64,000 nucleotides of DNA, taken from positions 1 through 64,000 of the forward strand of contig QCFW01000001.1 in NCBI GenBank assembly GCA_003280135.1, read 5' to 3'. The DNA is from Prochlorococcus sp. AG-363-N16. Its GTDB lineage: Bacteria > Cyanobacteriota > Cyanobacteriia > PCC-6307 > Cyanobiaceae. The position numbers and the translations under genes are program-made. The notes under the pieces were generated by a model that was given only the letters and a program-made list of their open reading frames with translations, did no database searches and had not been told where the DNA came from. Below, in pieces: positions 40,709-49,197 of the stretch; position 1 is the first letter of the stretch, and the number at the start of each line of letters is the position of its first letter.

Positions 40709-41408
40709 ATGTCATACATCTAGATTCAACAAAGCAAGTGGAATTGCTATTGTAGTTTCAATACTTCTGGCGGTCTTAGAAACAGAGAGTGATATAGAAC
40801 CGCAATTTGGGAAAATAATTCGCCATATTGATCTGTTCATAGGACTTCTTTTTTGTATCGAGTACTTTTGTTTTCTTTGGGTTTCTCCTCTGCAGCACCG
40901 GTATGGAAGAGGAATCAAAGGTGCTATTGGTTACATTTTTTCTCCACTAGCAATTATTGATGCGATAGCGATATTTCCAACATTCGTTGGCGCTCTTGGT
41001 TCTCAGTTCTATATTCTTCGTGTCATTCGTCTACTTAGAATTGCAAAAGTAGGAAGATTAAAAAGATTTCAGAAAAGCGTTTCTCACTTTAATTATGCAA
41101 TTAGTTCAAAGAGCCGTGAATTGCAATTGGCAGCAATTTACACAGGTATTCTTTTGCTTCTTAGTAGTACGTTGATGTATCTCGTTGAAGGGGGTATTCA
41201 ACCAGAGATTTTTGGTTCAATCCCAAGATGTATCTGGTGGGCAATAACCACTGTGACGACAGTAGGTTATGGAGATTCAATCCCAATTAGTGCGTTAGGG
41301 AAAATAGTTGCATCAATTACAACCCTTTTGGGTATTGGAGTTATAGCAGTTCCTATAGGGATAATTGCTGCAGGATTTACCGAGTCATTATCTAAAAAGA
41401 TTGATTAG
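40709..41408 (+). pseudogene. Voltage-gated-type potassium channel, full frame ~228 aa but start codon displaced by a frameshift
   Basis: Frame 40722-41408 is open through RFNKASGIAIVVSILLAVLE...TTVTTVGYGD selectivity filter; only nearby ATG (40709) is one frame off and meets TAG at 40721. Confidence 0.75.
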
Positions 41409-41628
41409 GTTTGATCTAAATCAACTCTTTAAAAATATTGACTTTGACAACAAACTTTTCTGCAGAAGAAGTTTGCTACGAAGCTTGGCTTTAGAAAAAC
41501 GTTGCTTTCTTACATCTTTTAAATGGTAATCAATGAGATCTTAGTCAGGAATCTTTGTTATAACTGGTATCTCAAGTTCATCAGAGTTCACTAAAACCAG
41601 TTATTATAATTATCATTTCATAATTCTT

Positions 41629-42765
41629 TTGTTGAAACCAAAATTACTTTTACACATAGGTGACCATAAAACGGGAACAACTGCAATACAGAATTTTTGC
41701 AGGGCTCATTATAAAACTCTATTTAAAAAAGGTATATTTTATCCATACCCAATAAAATATCCAAGAAATTTTGATCCGGAAAATCCGCATATACCTCTTT
41801 TAATCAAAAGACACTATTATAATCAACGTAAAATATTTACAAGCATTCATGAAATAAAAAATGGTTCTGGTTTTTCAATAAGTGAAATAGAAAATATCTT
41901 ACGAAATTGGCAAGAAATATGTATTACTTACAATAAGAAGTTGTTTCTTAGTTGCGAAGCCATTAATCGACTTAAGTTAAGTATTAACGATGAAGAAGAA
42001 AGCAGAGTAGACTACTATCAATTAATAGATAATTTATTTAAGAACTATTTTGATATTCAGGTTATATTTATAGTTCGTAATCATGTCTCACTAGCGAATT
42101 CTCTTTATTTAGAAGGAGTACATTCTGGATCAATTAAAGGAGATGAAACAGTTGAGGACCTAATAAAGAAAAGGTCGTGGAAATTTAATTATATTAATAG
42201 AATTAAAGAAATTAATAGTGTTTTTCAAAACTTGTTAGTAAATTCTTATGAATCAATGTTGCTCGACAAGGATATTATACCTTCATTTCTTAAATTGCTA
42301 TCAATAAACGATTTTCATGAATTTGATAAAATTAATGATAGATCAAATAACATTATAAGAAAGTCTCTTAGCGCTAGAGATTGTATTCTTAAATTAGTTT
42401 TAAATAATATAAAAAAAGGCAACCTTACAAGAAAAGAAAACACGATAATATATGATTGGCTTTATTCTGATTTTGTACAGAATGTTTTACAGAAATATGT
42501 CAATTCAGAGAATAATAGTCTATGGAAACATGGAGCAAGTTCAAAAATTGACTTTTATAAATCTTGTGAAAATCAATTTGAATTTCTTAGAAATAAGTTT
42601 GATATTGATCTAAGCAATATGTATGATTTTAAAAAAGATAATGATTCATTTATAGGTTTTGCTAGTAACGAGTTGTTAACTGCTCTTTTAAAAGATAAGA
42701 AATTATTAAATAAAAAATATCATTCCATTAGAAATAGTCTTAAAAGAAAATTAGAAGCCAAATAG
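41629..42765 (+). CDS. Sulfotransferase-like protein
   Basis: LLLHIGDHKTGTTAIQNF phosphate-binding-like motif; VIFIVRNHVSLANSLY; TTG start. Confidence 0.65.
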   Translation: MLKPKLLLHIGDHKTGTTAIQNFCRAHYKTLFKKGIFYPYPIKYPRNFDPENPHIPLLIKRHYYNQRKIFTSIHEIKNGSGFSISEIENILRNWQEICITYNKKLFLSCEAINRLKLSINDEEESRVDYYQLIDNLFKNYFDIQVIFIVRNHVSLANSLYLEGVHSGSIKGDETVEDLIKKRSWKFNYINRIKEINSVFQNLLVNSYESMLLDKDIIPSFLKLLSINDFHEFDKINDRSNNIIRKSLSARDCILKLVLNNIKKGNLTRKENTIIYDWLYSDFVQNVLQKYVNSENNSLWKHGASSKIDFYKSCENQFEFLRNKFDIDLSNMYDFKKDNDSFIGFASNELLTALLKDKKLLNKKYHSIRNSLKRKLEAK

Positions 42766-42858
42766 GATTATATTACCTCCTGCTTTAACTGGGATTGCAA
42801 TACTTTATGTGCTAACTGCCGTTGGTTGTGTAGTTACTGCCCCTTTTATTTATTGATG

Positions 42859-43035
42859 TCATTCATCGCTTTGTTTCTTTTTCAATCGCTTGTATTCCTC
42901 ATGGAGAGAACCAAGTTTCATTGCATCAACAAAACCTCTTGGTCCATCTATTAGCAATTTCACGTCTTCAGGTTTATGCGCTTTTATCTCCAAAAATTCT
43001 TGTTGCCATGAAGTGTCTTGCCAATCAGTACTCAT
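42859..43035 (-). CDS. Small hypothetical protein (58 aa, not in ORF track)
   Basis: My translation: MSTDWQDTSWQQEFLEIKAHKPEDVKLLIDGPRGFVDAMKLGSLHEEYKRLKKKQSDE*. Confidence 0.55.
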   Translation of the reverse strand: MSTDWQDTSWQQEFLEIKAHKPEDVKLLIDGPRGFVDAMKLGSLHEEYKRLKKKQSDE

Positions 43036-43177
43036 TTTTGTTGCTCAGTAAAGATTGCAAAGGGGCCTGCAATCCAATTCCAATACGCTGAAGGGAATCT
43101 GTATCCAAACCCCTCACTACCTCAACTTTACTCTTGTTGACGTTGATCCTTTATCATCTTTGTATGATGATTAATCA

Positions 43178-43342
43178 ATGACTCTTAGTTCTCATAGAAA
43201 ACACAAAATCTATATCGCAGCAACTATGAGATATGGTCTAGGTTCAAATGATCCAGAAGAAATTGCTTATTACGAAAAGATCAAGGAAGAGATGAAAAAA
43301 GATAGAGAACTGGGGAACATTGGGAAATCAAGAACGGATTAA
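43178..43342 (+). CDS. Small hypothetical protein (54 aa, not in ORF track)
   Basis: My translation: MTLSSHRKHKIYIAATMRYGLGSNDPEEIAYYEKIKEEMKKDRELGNIGKSRTD*. Confidence 0.45.
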   Translation: MTLSSHRKHKIYIAATMRYGLGSNDPEEIAYYEKIKEEMKKDRELGNIGKSRTD

Positions 43343-43702
43343 TAGCTTTACTAGTGCAGGCTTATCAAGCCCTGTTGGACCGAGATTTCTTGATTTTGCT
43401 TCAATTTCGAATTTTGGAGAAGTTAGTTGATTTAACAAAAACTTAGATCTATTAGGTACAGGTGTTGGAGCTGGCTCAAAGAAGAATCCATCTTTAATGA
43501 GTACCCATAACGCAGCAGTAATACCAGTTTTTGCTTTTACCAGATGTTTGCTTAAAGACCAATAGATTTGATCATCATCCGCAACGATAGCTCTAGCTGT
43601 TGCAACGGAATTTAGTTTTCTAAATTTCACTGCGTTAGGTTCAATCTTTAGTCGCTGTAGTTGATCTAAAATATCGTCTCTTTTAAATGCTTGTATCACC
43701 AA
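43328..43702 (-). CDS. Hypothetical protein
   Basis: Intact 124-aa ORF. Confidence 0.5.
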   Translation of the reverse strand: MVIQAFKRDDILDQLQRLKIEPNAVKFRKLNSVATARAIVADDDQIYWSLSKHLVKAKTGITAALWVLIKDGFFFEPAPTPVPNRSKFLLNQLTSPKFEIEAKSRNLGPTGLDKPALVKLLIRS

Positions 43703-44181
43703 AGTACTTGCAGTAGTACCTCGCTACATCTCTGAGGTCGCCCGTGATGTTGTTCTTTCCTTTTCCGCCCTCCTTCCTCGACAGTGGTCCTTTTAGATCT
43801 AGTCGATTTGCTGCCTCTGTATAAGTGAGTTAATTCGCATTCCAACAAGCACAAACTTCCATTCGTTTTTCAAACTCAGGCGAATGAGCATTGGCAACAC
43901 TAGGTATATTAGGTGCAGCGATTAAGGGGATTAACAAACGTTTCATATATCCATAATAGAGATAGTTGACAGCCGATCTTCGGATCAATGAAAGAGTCGC
44001 TTTAAATAGGCGGCTTTTTTATTTTTTAGAAGGGCTAACAATTATTTCTCTGATCTTTTGAAACTGCGTTATTTATTGGGTTCAAAAAATGCTTTTGTGA
44101 GTAGAACCTGAAGAGTTGCCCTCTGACACATCAAAATTTAAGTTAAATATGAGATGCTTCTCATGTTTATACAAAATTATC

Positions 44182-44481
44182 ATGTCTAAGGGGTATTGGG
44201 TCGTTACAACAACAGTTACGAATCCAGAAGGGTTTGGAGAATATGTACAAGGCTTTGCTACTTGGATTGAATCAATTGGTGGCAAGGTTGCTGCTAAAGA
44301 TCTAGATGCAAAAACTGTTGAAGGTAAAGGCGGTCACCTTGCTGTGATTATTGAATTTGCATCTAAAGAAGTAGCTTCAGAGGCTTATAATAGAGCCGAT
44401 TATCAAGAGTTAAGTAAATTGCGCTGGGCTAACTCTACTGATACCAATATCACGATTATGGATGGTTCAGTAAATCACTAA
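44182..44481 (+). CDS. DUF1330 family protein, intact copy
   Basis: MSKGYWVVTTTVTNPEGFGEYVQGFATWIESIGGKVAAKDL...RWANSTDTNITIMDG. Confidence 0.85.
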   Translation: MSKGYWVVTTTVTNPEGFGEYVQGFATWIESIGGKVAAKDLDAKTVEGKGGHLAVIIEFASKEVASEAYNRADYQELSKLRWANSTDTNITIMDGSVNH

Positions 44482-44494
44482 GATAAAGGAGAAA

Positions 44495-44620
44495 ATGATG
44501 GGTGAGATGCCAACAGTTGAAGCAGCAAATAGAGTAGTTGGAACTTTTGGACTGCTTTTGTTCATGGGAACCTCTGCCTATTTGGTTTGGCAGTTCAAAA
44601 GATTTTTTGGAAATAAATAA
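44495..44620 (+). CDS. Tiny TM protein (41 aa, not in ORF track)
   Basis: My translation: MMGEMPTVEAANRVVGTFGLLLFMGTSAYLVWQFKRFFGNK*; similar to 47287-47379. Confidence 0.55.
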   Translation: MMGEMPTVEAANRVVGTFGLLLFMGTSAYLVWQFKRFFGNK

Positions 44621-44823
44621 TGCAAAGACTTTTAATCAGTTTCGGGCTTGGAATTGCCGCTATAGGTGTTCTCTACCCTTATTTAAGACAATTAGGTTTA
44701 GGGCAACTACCAGGCGACATAATTCTGAAGGGAGAAAACTCAACTTTTTATTTCCCAATAGTTAGTTGTATTGCTATTAGTTTGCTTGCTTCGGCTCTCT
44801 TTAACTTATTCCGATCCTCCTAA
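44620..44823 (+). CDS. DUF2905 family membrane protein
   Basis: MQRLLISFGLGIAAIGVLYPYLRQLGLGQLPGDIILKGENSTFYFPIVSCIAIS. Confidence 0.88.
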   Translation: MQRLLISFGLGIAAIGVLYPYLRQLGLGQLPGDIILKGENSTFYFPIVSCIAISLLASALFNLFRSS

Positions 44824-45119
44824 TGCCCCTTAAAAGTCCTATTCCTGATTCTATTATTCTTTTCTGGCAAAAGTCCTTTAGAAATCTTAAAGCCAAATTT
44901 AAAAAATCAAAATAAGACTTTTCCTAATCACTTTTATTTATAGCTTTTGATATGTATTCTCCCTAGATGCGACCTCAGACTATTATTCTTGATCGATCAG
45001 CGTAATTTATTAGCAACTAAAGCTCTTTATATTCTGTTTTTACACCACCATCAGGGGACTTTCCTGGCTCCCTCGTTAAAAAGGTTAAAAGGTTTTTGTC
45101 ATTTTTAACGGACATCCCT

Positions 45120-45281
45120 TTATCTATTATGGATTAGAGGGTAATCGTATTCGTCTAATTGGAGTTCTTTCTTGATCAACCTAGCCTTCTTGTAAAGGTT
45201 CATAGTCTCTCGTCTACTTGAAGCATGCTCTGCCTCCTGTATTATCTTGGAATACTCCTTGTGTAGCTGTGTTTTTGTCAT
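45120..45281 (-). CDS. Divergent micro-ORF (53 aa, not in ORF track), module copy A
   Basis: My translation: MTKTQLHKEYSKIIQEAEHASSRRETMNLYKKARLIKKELQLDEYDYPLIHNR*; homolog near 61013-61159. Confidence 0.7.
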   Translation of the reverse strand: MTKTQLHKEYSKIIQEAEHASSRRETMNLYKKARLIKKELQLDEYDYPLIHNR

Positions 45282-45321
45282 AGTTGATAAAAAGTAATAG
45301 ATATTTTTCTCGCTTAATGTA

Positions 45322-45362
45322 TTGACAGTTACGGGATAACCGCATTAGTATAAGTGTACTAC
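45322..45362 (+). promoter_or_regulatory. Promoter with LexA-box-like operator, module copy A
   Basis: TTGACA at 45322 and AGTATAAGTGTACT at 45347-45360 over the -10 region. Confidence 0.55.
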
Positions 45363-45455
45363 TGCAAGAGACATGGCTCCAGTTTCCTCACCTTACGCCT
45401 TAGTCCAAGCGTCTGACTGGAGTTCAGCAGTAGCTTCACCTATTGGTATCGGTCA

Positions 45456-45737
45456 ATGTATAAGGATAAAACCCAAAAAGTTCTACCCAAAAAGCGATAC
45501 GCGGAAGAAGAGGGTTGGGAGTATATCGAAGAAGGTTCGCTCAAACTCTCACGTTCAGCTCGCGTTTGCATGACATGTGTTCACTTCCGTTATTCCTGTG
45601 ACAAGTATTGCCACACTTTGCTTACTTGCAATGCTCACCATCGCCTTATTCCGCAAGGAGCACACCTAACTAGTAAATGTCCTCAATGGCATAAGAACTA
45701 TGAGGAACAATATGGTCTCTGTCCCGAAGCTGCTTAA
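45456..45737 (+). CDS. Cys-rich hypothetical protein
   Basis: KRYAEEEGWEYIEEGSLKLSRSARVCMTCVHFRYSCDKYCHTLLTCNAHHRLIPQGAHLTSKCPQW; eight Cys. Confidence 0.75.
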   Translation: MYKDKTQKVLPKKRYAEEEGWEYIEEGSLKLSRSARVCMTCVHFRYSCDKYCHTLLTCNAHHRLIPQGAHLTSKCPQWHKNYEEQYGLCPEAA

Positions 45738-45740
45738 CAA

Positions 45741-45917
45741 ATGAATAAAGATCAACTCGCCCAACAAATCTCTCTAGCGATGCATAAGTCTCCCAATGCT
45801 CGTTTAGATACTGTTCACTCCTATCTCAATACCTATCAGGGTTTATCCCATTATTTTAAGGAACTTTCAATAGATGATATAGAAGGAATTGGGACTCAGT
45901 ATGGAGTAAAAGTCTAG
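45741..45917 (+). CDS. Small hypothetical protein (58 aa, not in ORF track)
   Basis: My translation: MNKDQLAQQISLAMHKSPNARLDTVHSYLNTYQGLSHYFKELSIDDIEGIGTQYGVKV*. Confidence 0.6.
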   Translation: MNKDQLAQQISLAMHKSPNARLDTVHSYLNTYQGLSHYFKELSIDDIEGIGTQYGVKV

Positions 45918-46012
45918 TCATTACAACTCTGAAATGACAGAGGTTCGGTCTTCGATTTGATTTATATCCCTTATATGTGGTAGAGATAGAAGTTCAGACT
46001 TAACTACCCATC

Positions 46013-46492
46013 ATGGGATCATTAACGATAAAAGTCTCAGCTAAAGCTGAGGCGATGATAGCAACTCTCCAGAAGGAGATTTTTAATCGTAGACGCAAGA
46101 AAGTTACTGCAGTGGGTGTAGTAGAGACTCTTGTAGAAAGCGGTGCGAAGTCTCAATCTGATAAGCGTTATGCTGCTTCTTGGAAGAACCTAATCAAGGA
46201 TATTGAGAAAGCGGCTAAAGCTTCAGAAGTACATGGCAATAAGCCAGCCAACATCTCAGCTGAAGAGTGGGCAATGCTAGTAGCTCACCGTACACGTAAG
46301 GGAGCTGCAGCTACCAAGAAACCAGCACCTAAGAAGCGTGTGGCAAAGAAAGCAACTGCTAAGAAAGCAGCACCTAAAAAGGCTGCAGCTAAGAAGACTG
46401 TTGCTAAGAAAGCAGCAGCAGCTCCGGCAGCAGTCAAGCCAAGAAAGGCTAGACGTGCAAAGAGAGCTAAGGCTCCAGCAGCAGCTAAGTAG
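46013..46492 (+). CDS. Histone-H1-like protein with Lys/Ala/Pro-rich C-terminal tail, copy A
   Basis: Folded N-terminus (MGSLTIKVSAKAEAMIATLQKEIFNRRRKKVT...) then KKxAxKKAAPKKAAAKK tail. Confidence 0.8.
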   Translation: MGSLTIKVSAKAEAMIATLQKEIFNRRRKKVTAVGVVETLVESGAKSQSDKRYAASWKNLIKDIEKAAKASEVHGNKPANISAEEWAMLVAHRTRKGAAATKKPAPKKRVAKKATAKKAAPKKAAAKKTVAKKAAAAPAAVKPRKARRAKRAKAPAAAK

Positions 46493-46523
46493 TTCTAATC
46501 GCTAACAAATAAAAAACTCAGGG

Positions 46524-46553
46524 TACAGTCATGCTCCTTGAGTTTTTTTGTGG
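46524..46553 (+). terminator. Rho-independent terminator after histone-like gene
   Basis: AAAAAACTCAGG...CCTTGAGTTTTTTT. Confidence 0.75.
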
Positions 46554-46909
46554 GAGTCTGTGCTATGCAGCTATCTCTTTCTTAACTCCATCAACAGTTC
46601 CTGACTTTTTTGCCTCGATTGGAATCTCAAGGAATATCAAATAGAGCAGGTGACGGTTAGGTGAAGTTTTAGGCTAGGCTATTTCAATTGGTCTTCGCTT
46701 AAAAGGCTTGCTAGAAAAGAATCTTTAATGAACTTATTCCTTGCCGTTGTCATACCCGTTCTAATACTTGGCTTTCTGTCTATTTAATAATACTTAGGAG
46801 TATTTGAAAGAGATTTTGAGAATCTCTTTGTTAGCTATTTTTGGTAGAAGTCATGATTGAAATATTAAACGCTTACTAGTTCTAGTAATTACTGCAAATA
46901 CTATAGAAT

Positions 46910-47176
46910 CTAGTCTCCACCATTGCAGAAACGTACTGCAGCAGATGCACTTTTTCCGCTTCCCCTAATTTCTTCAACGCAATTATTAAAAACCTTTGAT
47001 TCCTGTTTTACTGAACAGAAACTTAAGGCTATGGCAGCAAGAGATATTGCAGAAATAACGCTAGTACTTAATTGAATAACTCCATAAGCAAGCATTGCTC
47101 CTTTTTTGCTTCCGCAATATTTTTTTGCATTGTTTTTTTCTTCAGTCATTGAACTTTGTAGTTGTTTGGTAAACAT
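46910..47176 (-). CDS. Small hypothetical membrane protein
   Basis: LAYGVIQLSTSVISAISLAAIALSFC TM; paired Cys. Confidence 0.55.
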   Translation of the reverse strand: MFTKQLQSSMTEEKNNAKKYCGSKKGAMLAYGVIQLSTSVISAISLAAIALSFCSVKQESKVFNNCVEEIRGSGKSASAAVRFCNGGD

Positions 47177-47286
47177 TATGGTATATCTGTCAGTTTGTCA
47201 GCATCTTGCGATGAAGGTGGCAGGGAAAACCGTAAGTTCTACAAAAGATATGGTTCTAATCTAGCGCAAATGGATTTTGAAAGTTT

Positions 47287-47379
47287 ATGGAAACATTTTT
47301 CCCAATGTTGTTGCTTGTAGGCTCAACAATTTATTTAGTGTGGATGTTTCAAAGATTTTTCAAGAAGAAGGATTCGTAG
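47287..47379 (+). CDS. Tiny TM protein (30 aa, not in ORF track)
   Basis: My translation: METFFPMLLLVGSTIYLVWMFQRFFKKKDS*. Confidence 0.4.
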   Translation: METFFPMLLLVGSTIYLVWMFQRFFKKKDS

Positions 47380-47480
47380 GAACTTGATGATCACTTGGGC
47401 TCATTAAGCTAGAAAGGGATATCAAAATCTAATTTGTTTTGAAGCCTAAAAAAATCCTCAACCTAAATTCCTATGAGTAG

Positions 47481-47717
47481 TGGAGAAACCATAGAAGATG
47501 TGTCACTTTTGGAATCTTCCTTGCTTTATTTGCTTCTTATATCCGAACGACAGTAGCGAATGATGTGAAAATTGGAGATATATGCGGGAGACTACAAGCT
47601 AATTACCAAATAACAGTTAAAGAAGCAATGAGGCAATTAAAACTTGAGTTTGTCAAAGACTAGGACTGGAGTGCTATCGCTAATAGTTACTGCCAAAGAT
47701 ATTTAGGAATTAGATAA
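47481..47717 (+). pseudogene. Small secreted protein remnant with internal TAG and no start codon
   Basis: Frame reads CVTFGIFLALFASYIRTTVANDVKIGDICGRLQANYQITVKEAMRQLKLEFVKD[TAG]DWSAIANSYCQRYLGIR*. Confidence 0.6.
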
Positions 47718-47890
47718 AAGGAGAGCATAGCTAAAACATCTGCTATTTCATATCATTTAGACTTTGAAGTACTGAAATTGGTCAGTTTTGTTTCTAAATC
47801 TTTTTCCAAAGAGGCGAAACTCATAATGAAGGTATTTCCTTAAAGGGAATTATTGCAGTCTTGTTCTTTCTACTAAAGCCCAACTTAAAA

Positions 47891-48307
47891 ATGAAACGCT
47901 TACTTCTTGTCTTTATTACCGCAACAACATTTTGTTTGGTTCCTTTTGCCGCATTTGCCTCCGCAACAGATTTATCACCTTTAGTCCTAGATCTATCTCA
48001 GAAGTTTTCAGAGAACTTCTGTACATCTGTTAGAAGTGGAATGACTTCTGAAAAAGCTGGAGAGATTGCTGCTGCGCGACTATCAAAAGGTTTATTGTTT
48101 TCTCCTGTGATGAAAGAGATAATGTCTGCTCGAAAAGAAGATTTAGCTGCATCTGTATCCACAAATATTTTTGATGTTTGCGGCACAGATCTTGGAGGAA
48201 CTAAAGAAGAACTTGATATTTACCTATCTCAATTAGCAAAAAAAGTTCCTAGTAAATCCTTTGGTGGTCTTCAGCTTCCACCTACTAGACAAAGATCTTC
48301 TGGATAA
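47891..48307 (+). CDS. Secreted hypothetical protein, distant paralog of 34425-34775
   Basis: MKRLLLVFITATTFCLVPFAAFA signal peptide; QKFSENFCTSVRSGMTSEKAG. Confidence 0.65.
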   Translation: MKRLLLVFITATTFCLVPFAAFASATDLSPLVLDLSQKFSENFCTSVRSGMTSEKAGEIAAARLSKGLLFSPVMKEIMSARKEDLAASVSTNIFDVCGTDLGGTKEELDIYLSQLAKKVPSKSFGGLQLPPTRQRSSG

Positions 48308-48394
48308 AAACATGGTAAGAGTTTCTTTGAATCCCTACAGCATTGAGAAGTAGTCCTGCTATGCCAAGCAAGAAAAAACAAATAAAATCAGTAT

Positions 48395-48628
48395 TCATTT
48401 CTTGTCATTGCAATCGTCATCTTTAGGTAACTGGAGCCAGCCGGTTATCCATTTTGAACGAACCTTTAATTCATTCCAAGATATTCTAAGAAGGATTTCT
48501 TTATTGTTGACGGGAAATAGCTCGACCCATCGTTTATCTTTCATACCTCCGTATTGCTTGACTTCAAAATGTCGATAGCCTTCTCTTTTGAAAGCTGATG
48601 TCCAGTTTTTGTTAGGAGGCCACCTCAT
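48395..48628 (-). CDS. Small Trp-rich protein (DUF2389/TIGR02450-like), copy 2
   Basis: MRWPPNKNWTSAFKREGYRHFEVKQYGGMKDKRWVELFPVNNKEILLRI. Confidence 0.75.
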   Translation of the reverse strand: MRWPPNKNWTSAFKREGYRHFEVKQYGGMKDKRWVELFPVNNKEILLRISWNELKVRSKWITGWLQLPKDDDCNDKK

Positions 48629-49197
48629 AATATTTTGTCTTCATTTTTGAAGTTTTTAAAACTTACATCAAAGATTAATTTACATACGATAGAAATGAGT
48701 TTTATTACCGAATTAACAACTGCTGTATTATTTTAATGAGATAGTGATAGCCATCTAATCATGTATATAAGAATCTTTTTTCATTAGCTGGAAGCATAAG
48801 CTTCAAATTTATTCTTAAAAATATGGATTAAAATATTAGTCACGTTCAATAGTATTTAGGTTTTAGTAGTCGAAGACTGAAGAATTTAGAACCAAGACTC
48901 CTCAAATTATCATCAAGAAAGTATAATATTGAGTGAGCTTTTGATCTAATTGGGTTTTCCACATTGTCCTATTTGTGTAATTCTCGCGATGACAGCCCTT
49001 TGTTTAGGGCTTACCCGTACTCAGATGTTTACTTTTCTTGTTAAAGAGTCGCTAAAAAGAAAAAAAATTTGCTCCTCTTAACTTAGTTTTTAGTGGACTT
49101 TGTTTTTATTTTTATTAGATTGATTGAAATGCTTTAGTATTGATTGCAGTCATTCGACCTTAGCTTTCTATCTCATTACTTTATTTGCATATCAATT

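Noticed and set aside
35332-42000. Integrase/transposase expected with a tRNA-associated island
   Set aside because: No tyrosine or serine recombinase or transposase motif seen in any listed ORF; element class inferred from att remnants only.
38955-47663. Genome-wide amber (TAG) recoding suggested by three TAG-interrupted frames (38955, 40721, 47661)
   Set aside because: Core genes here end normally and interruptions cluster in decaying accessory genes, so pseudogenization is simpler. No suppressor tRNA seen.
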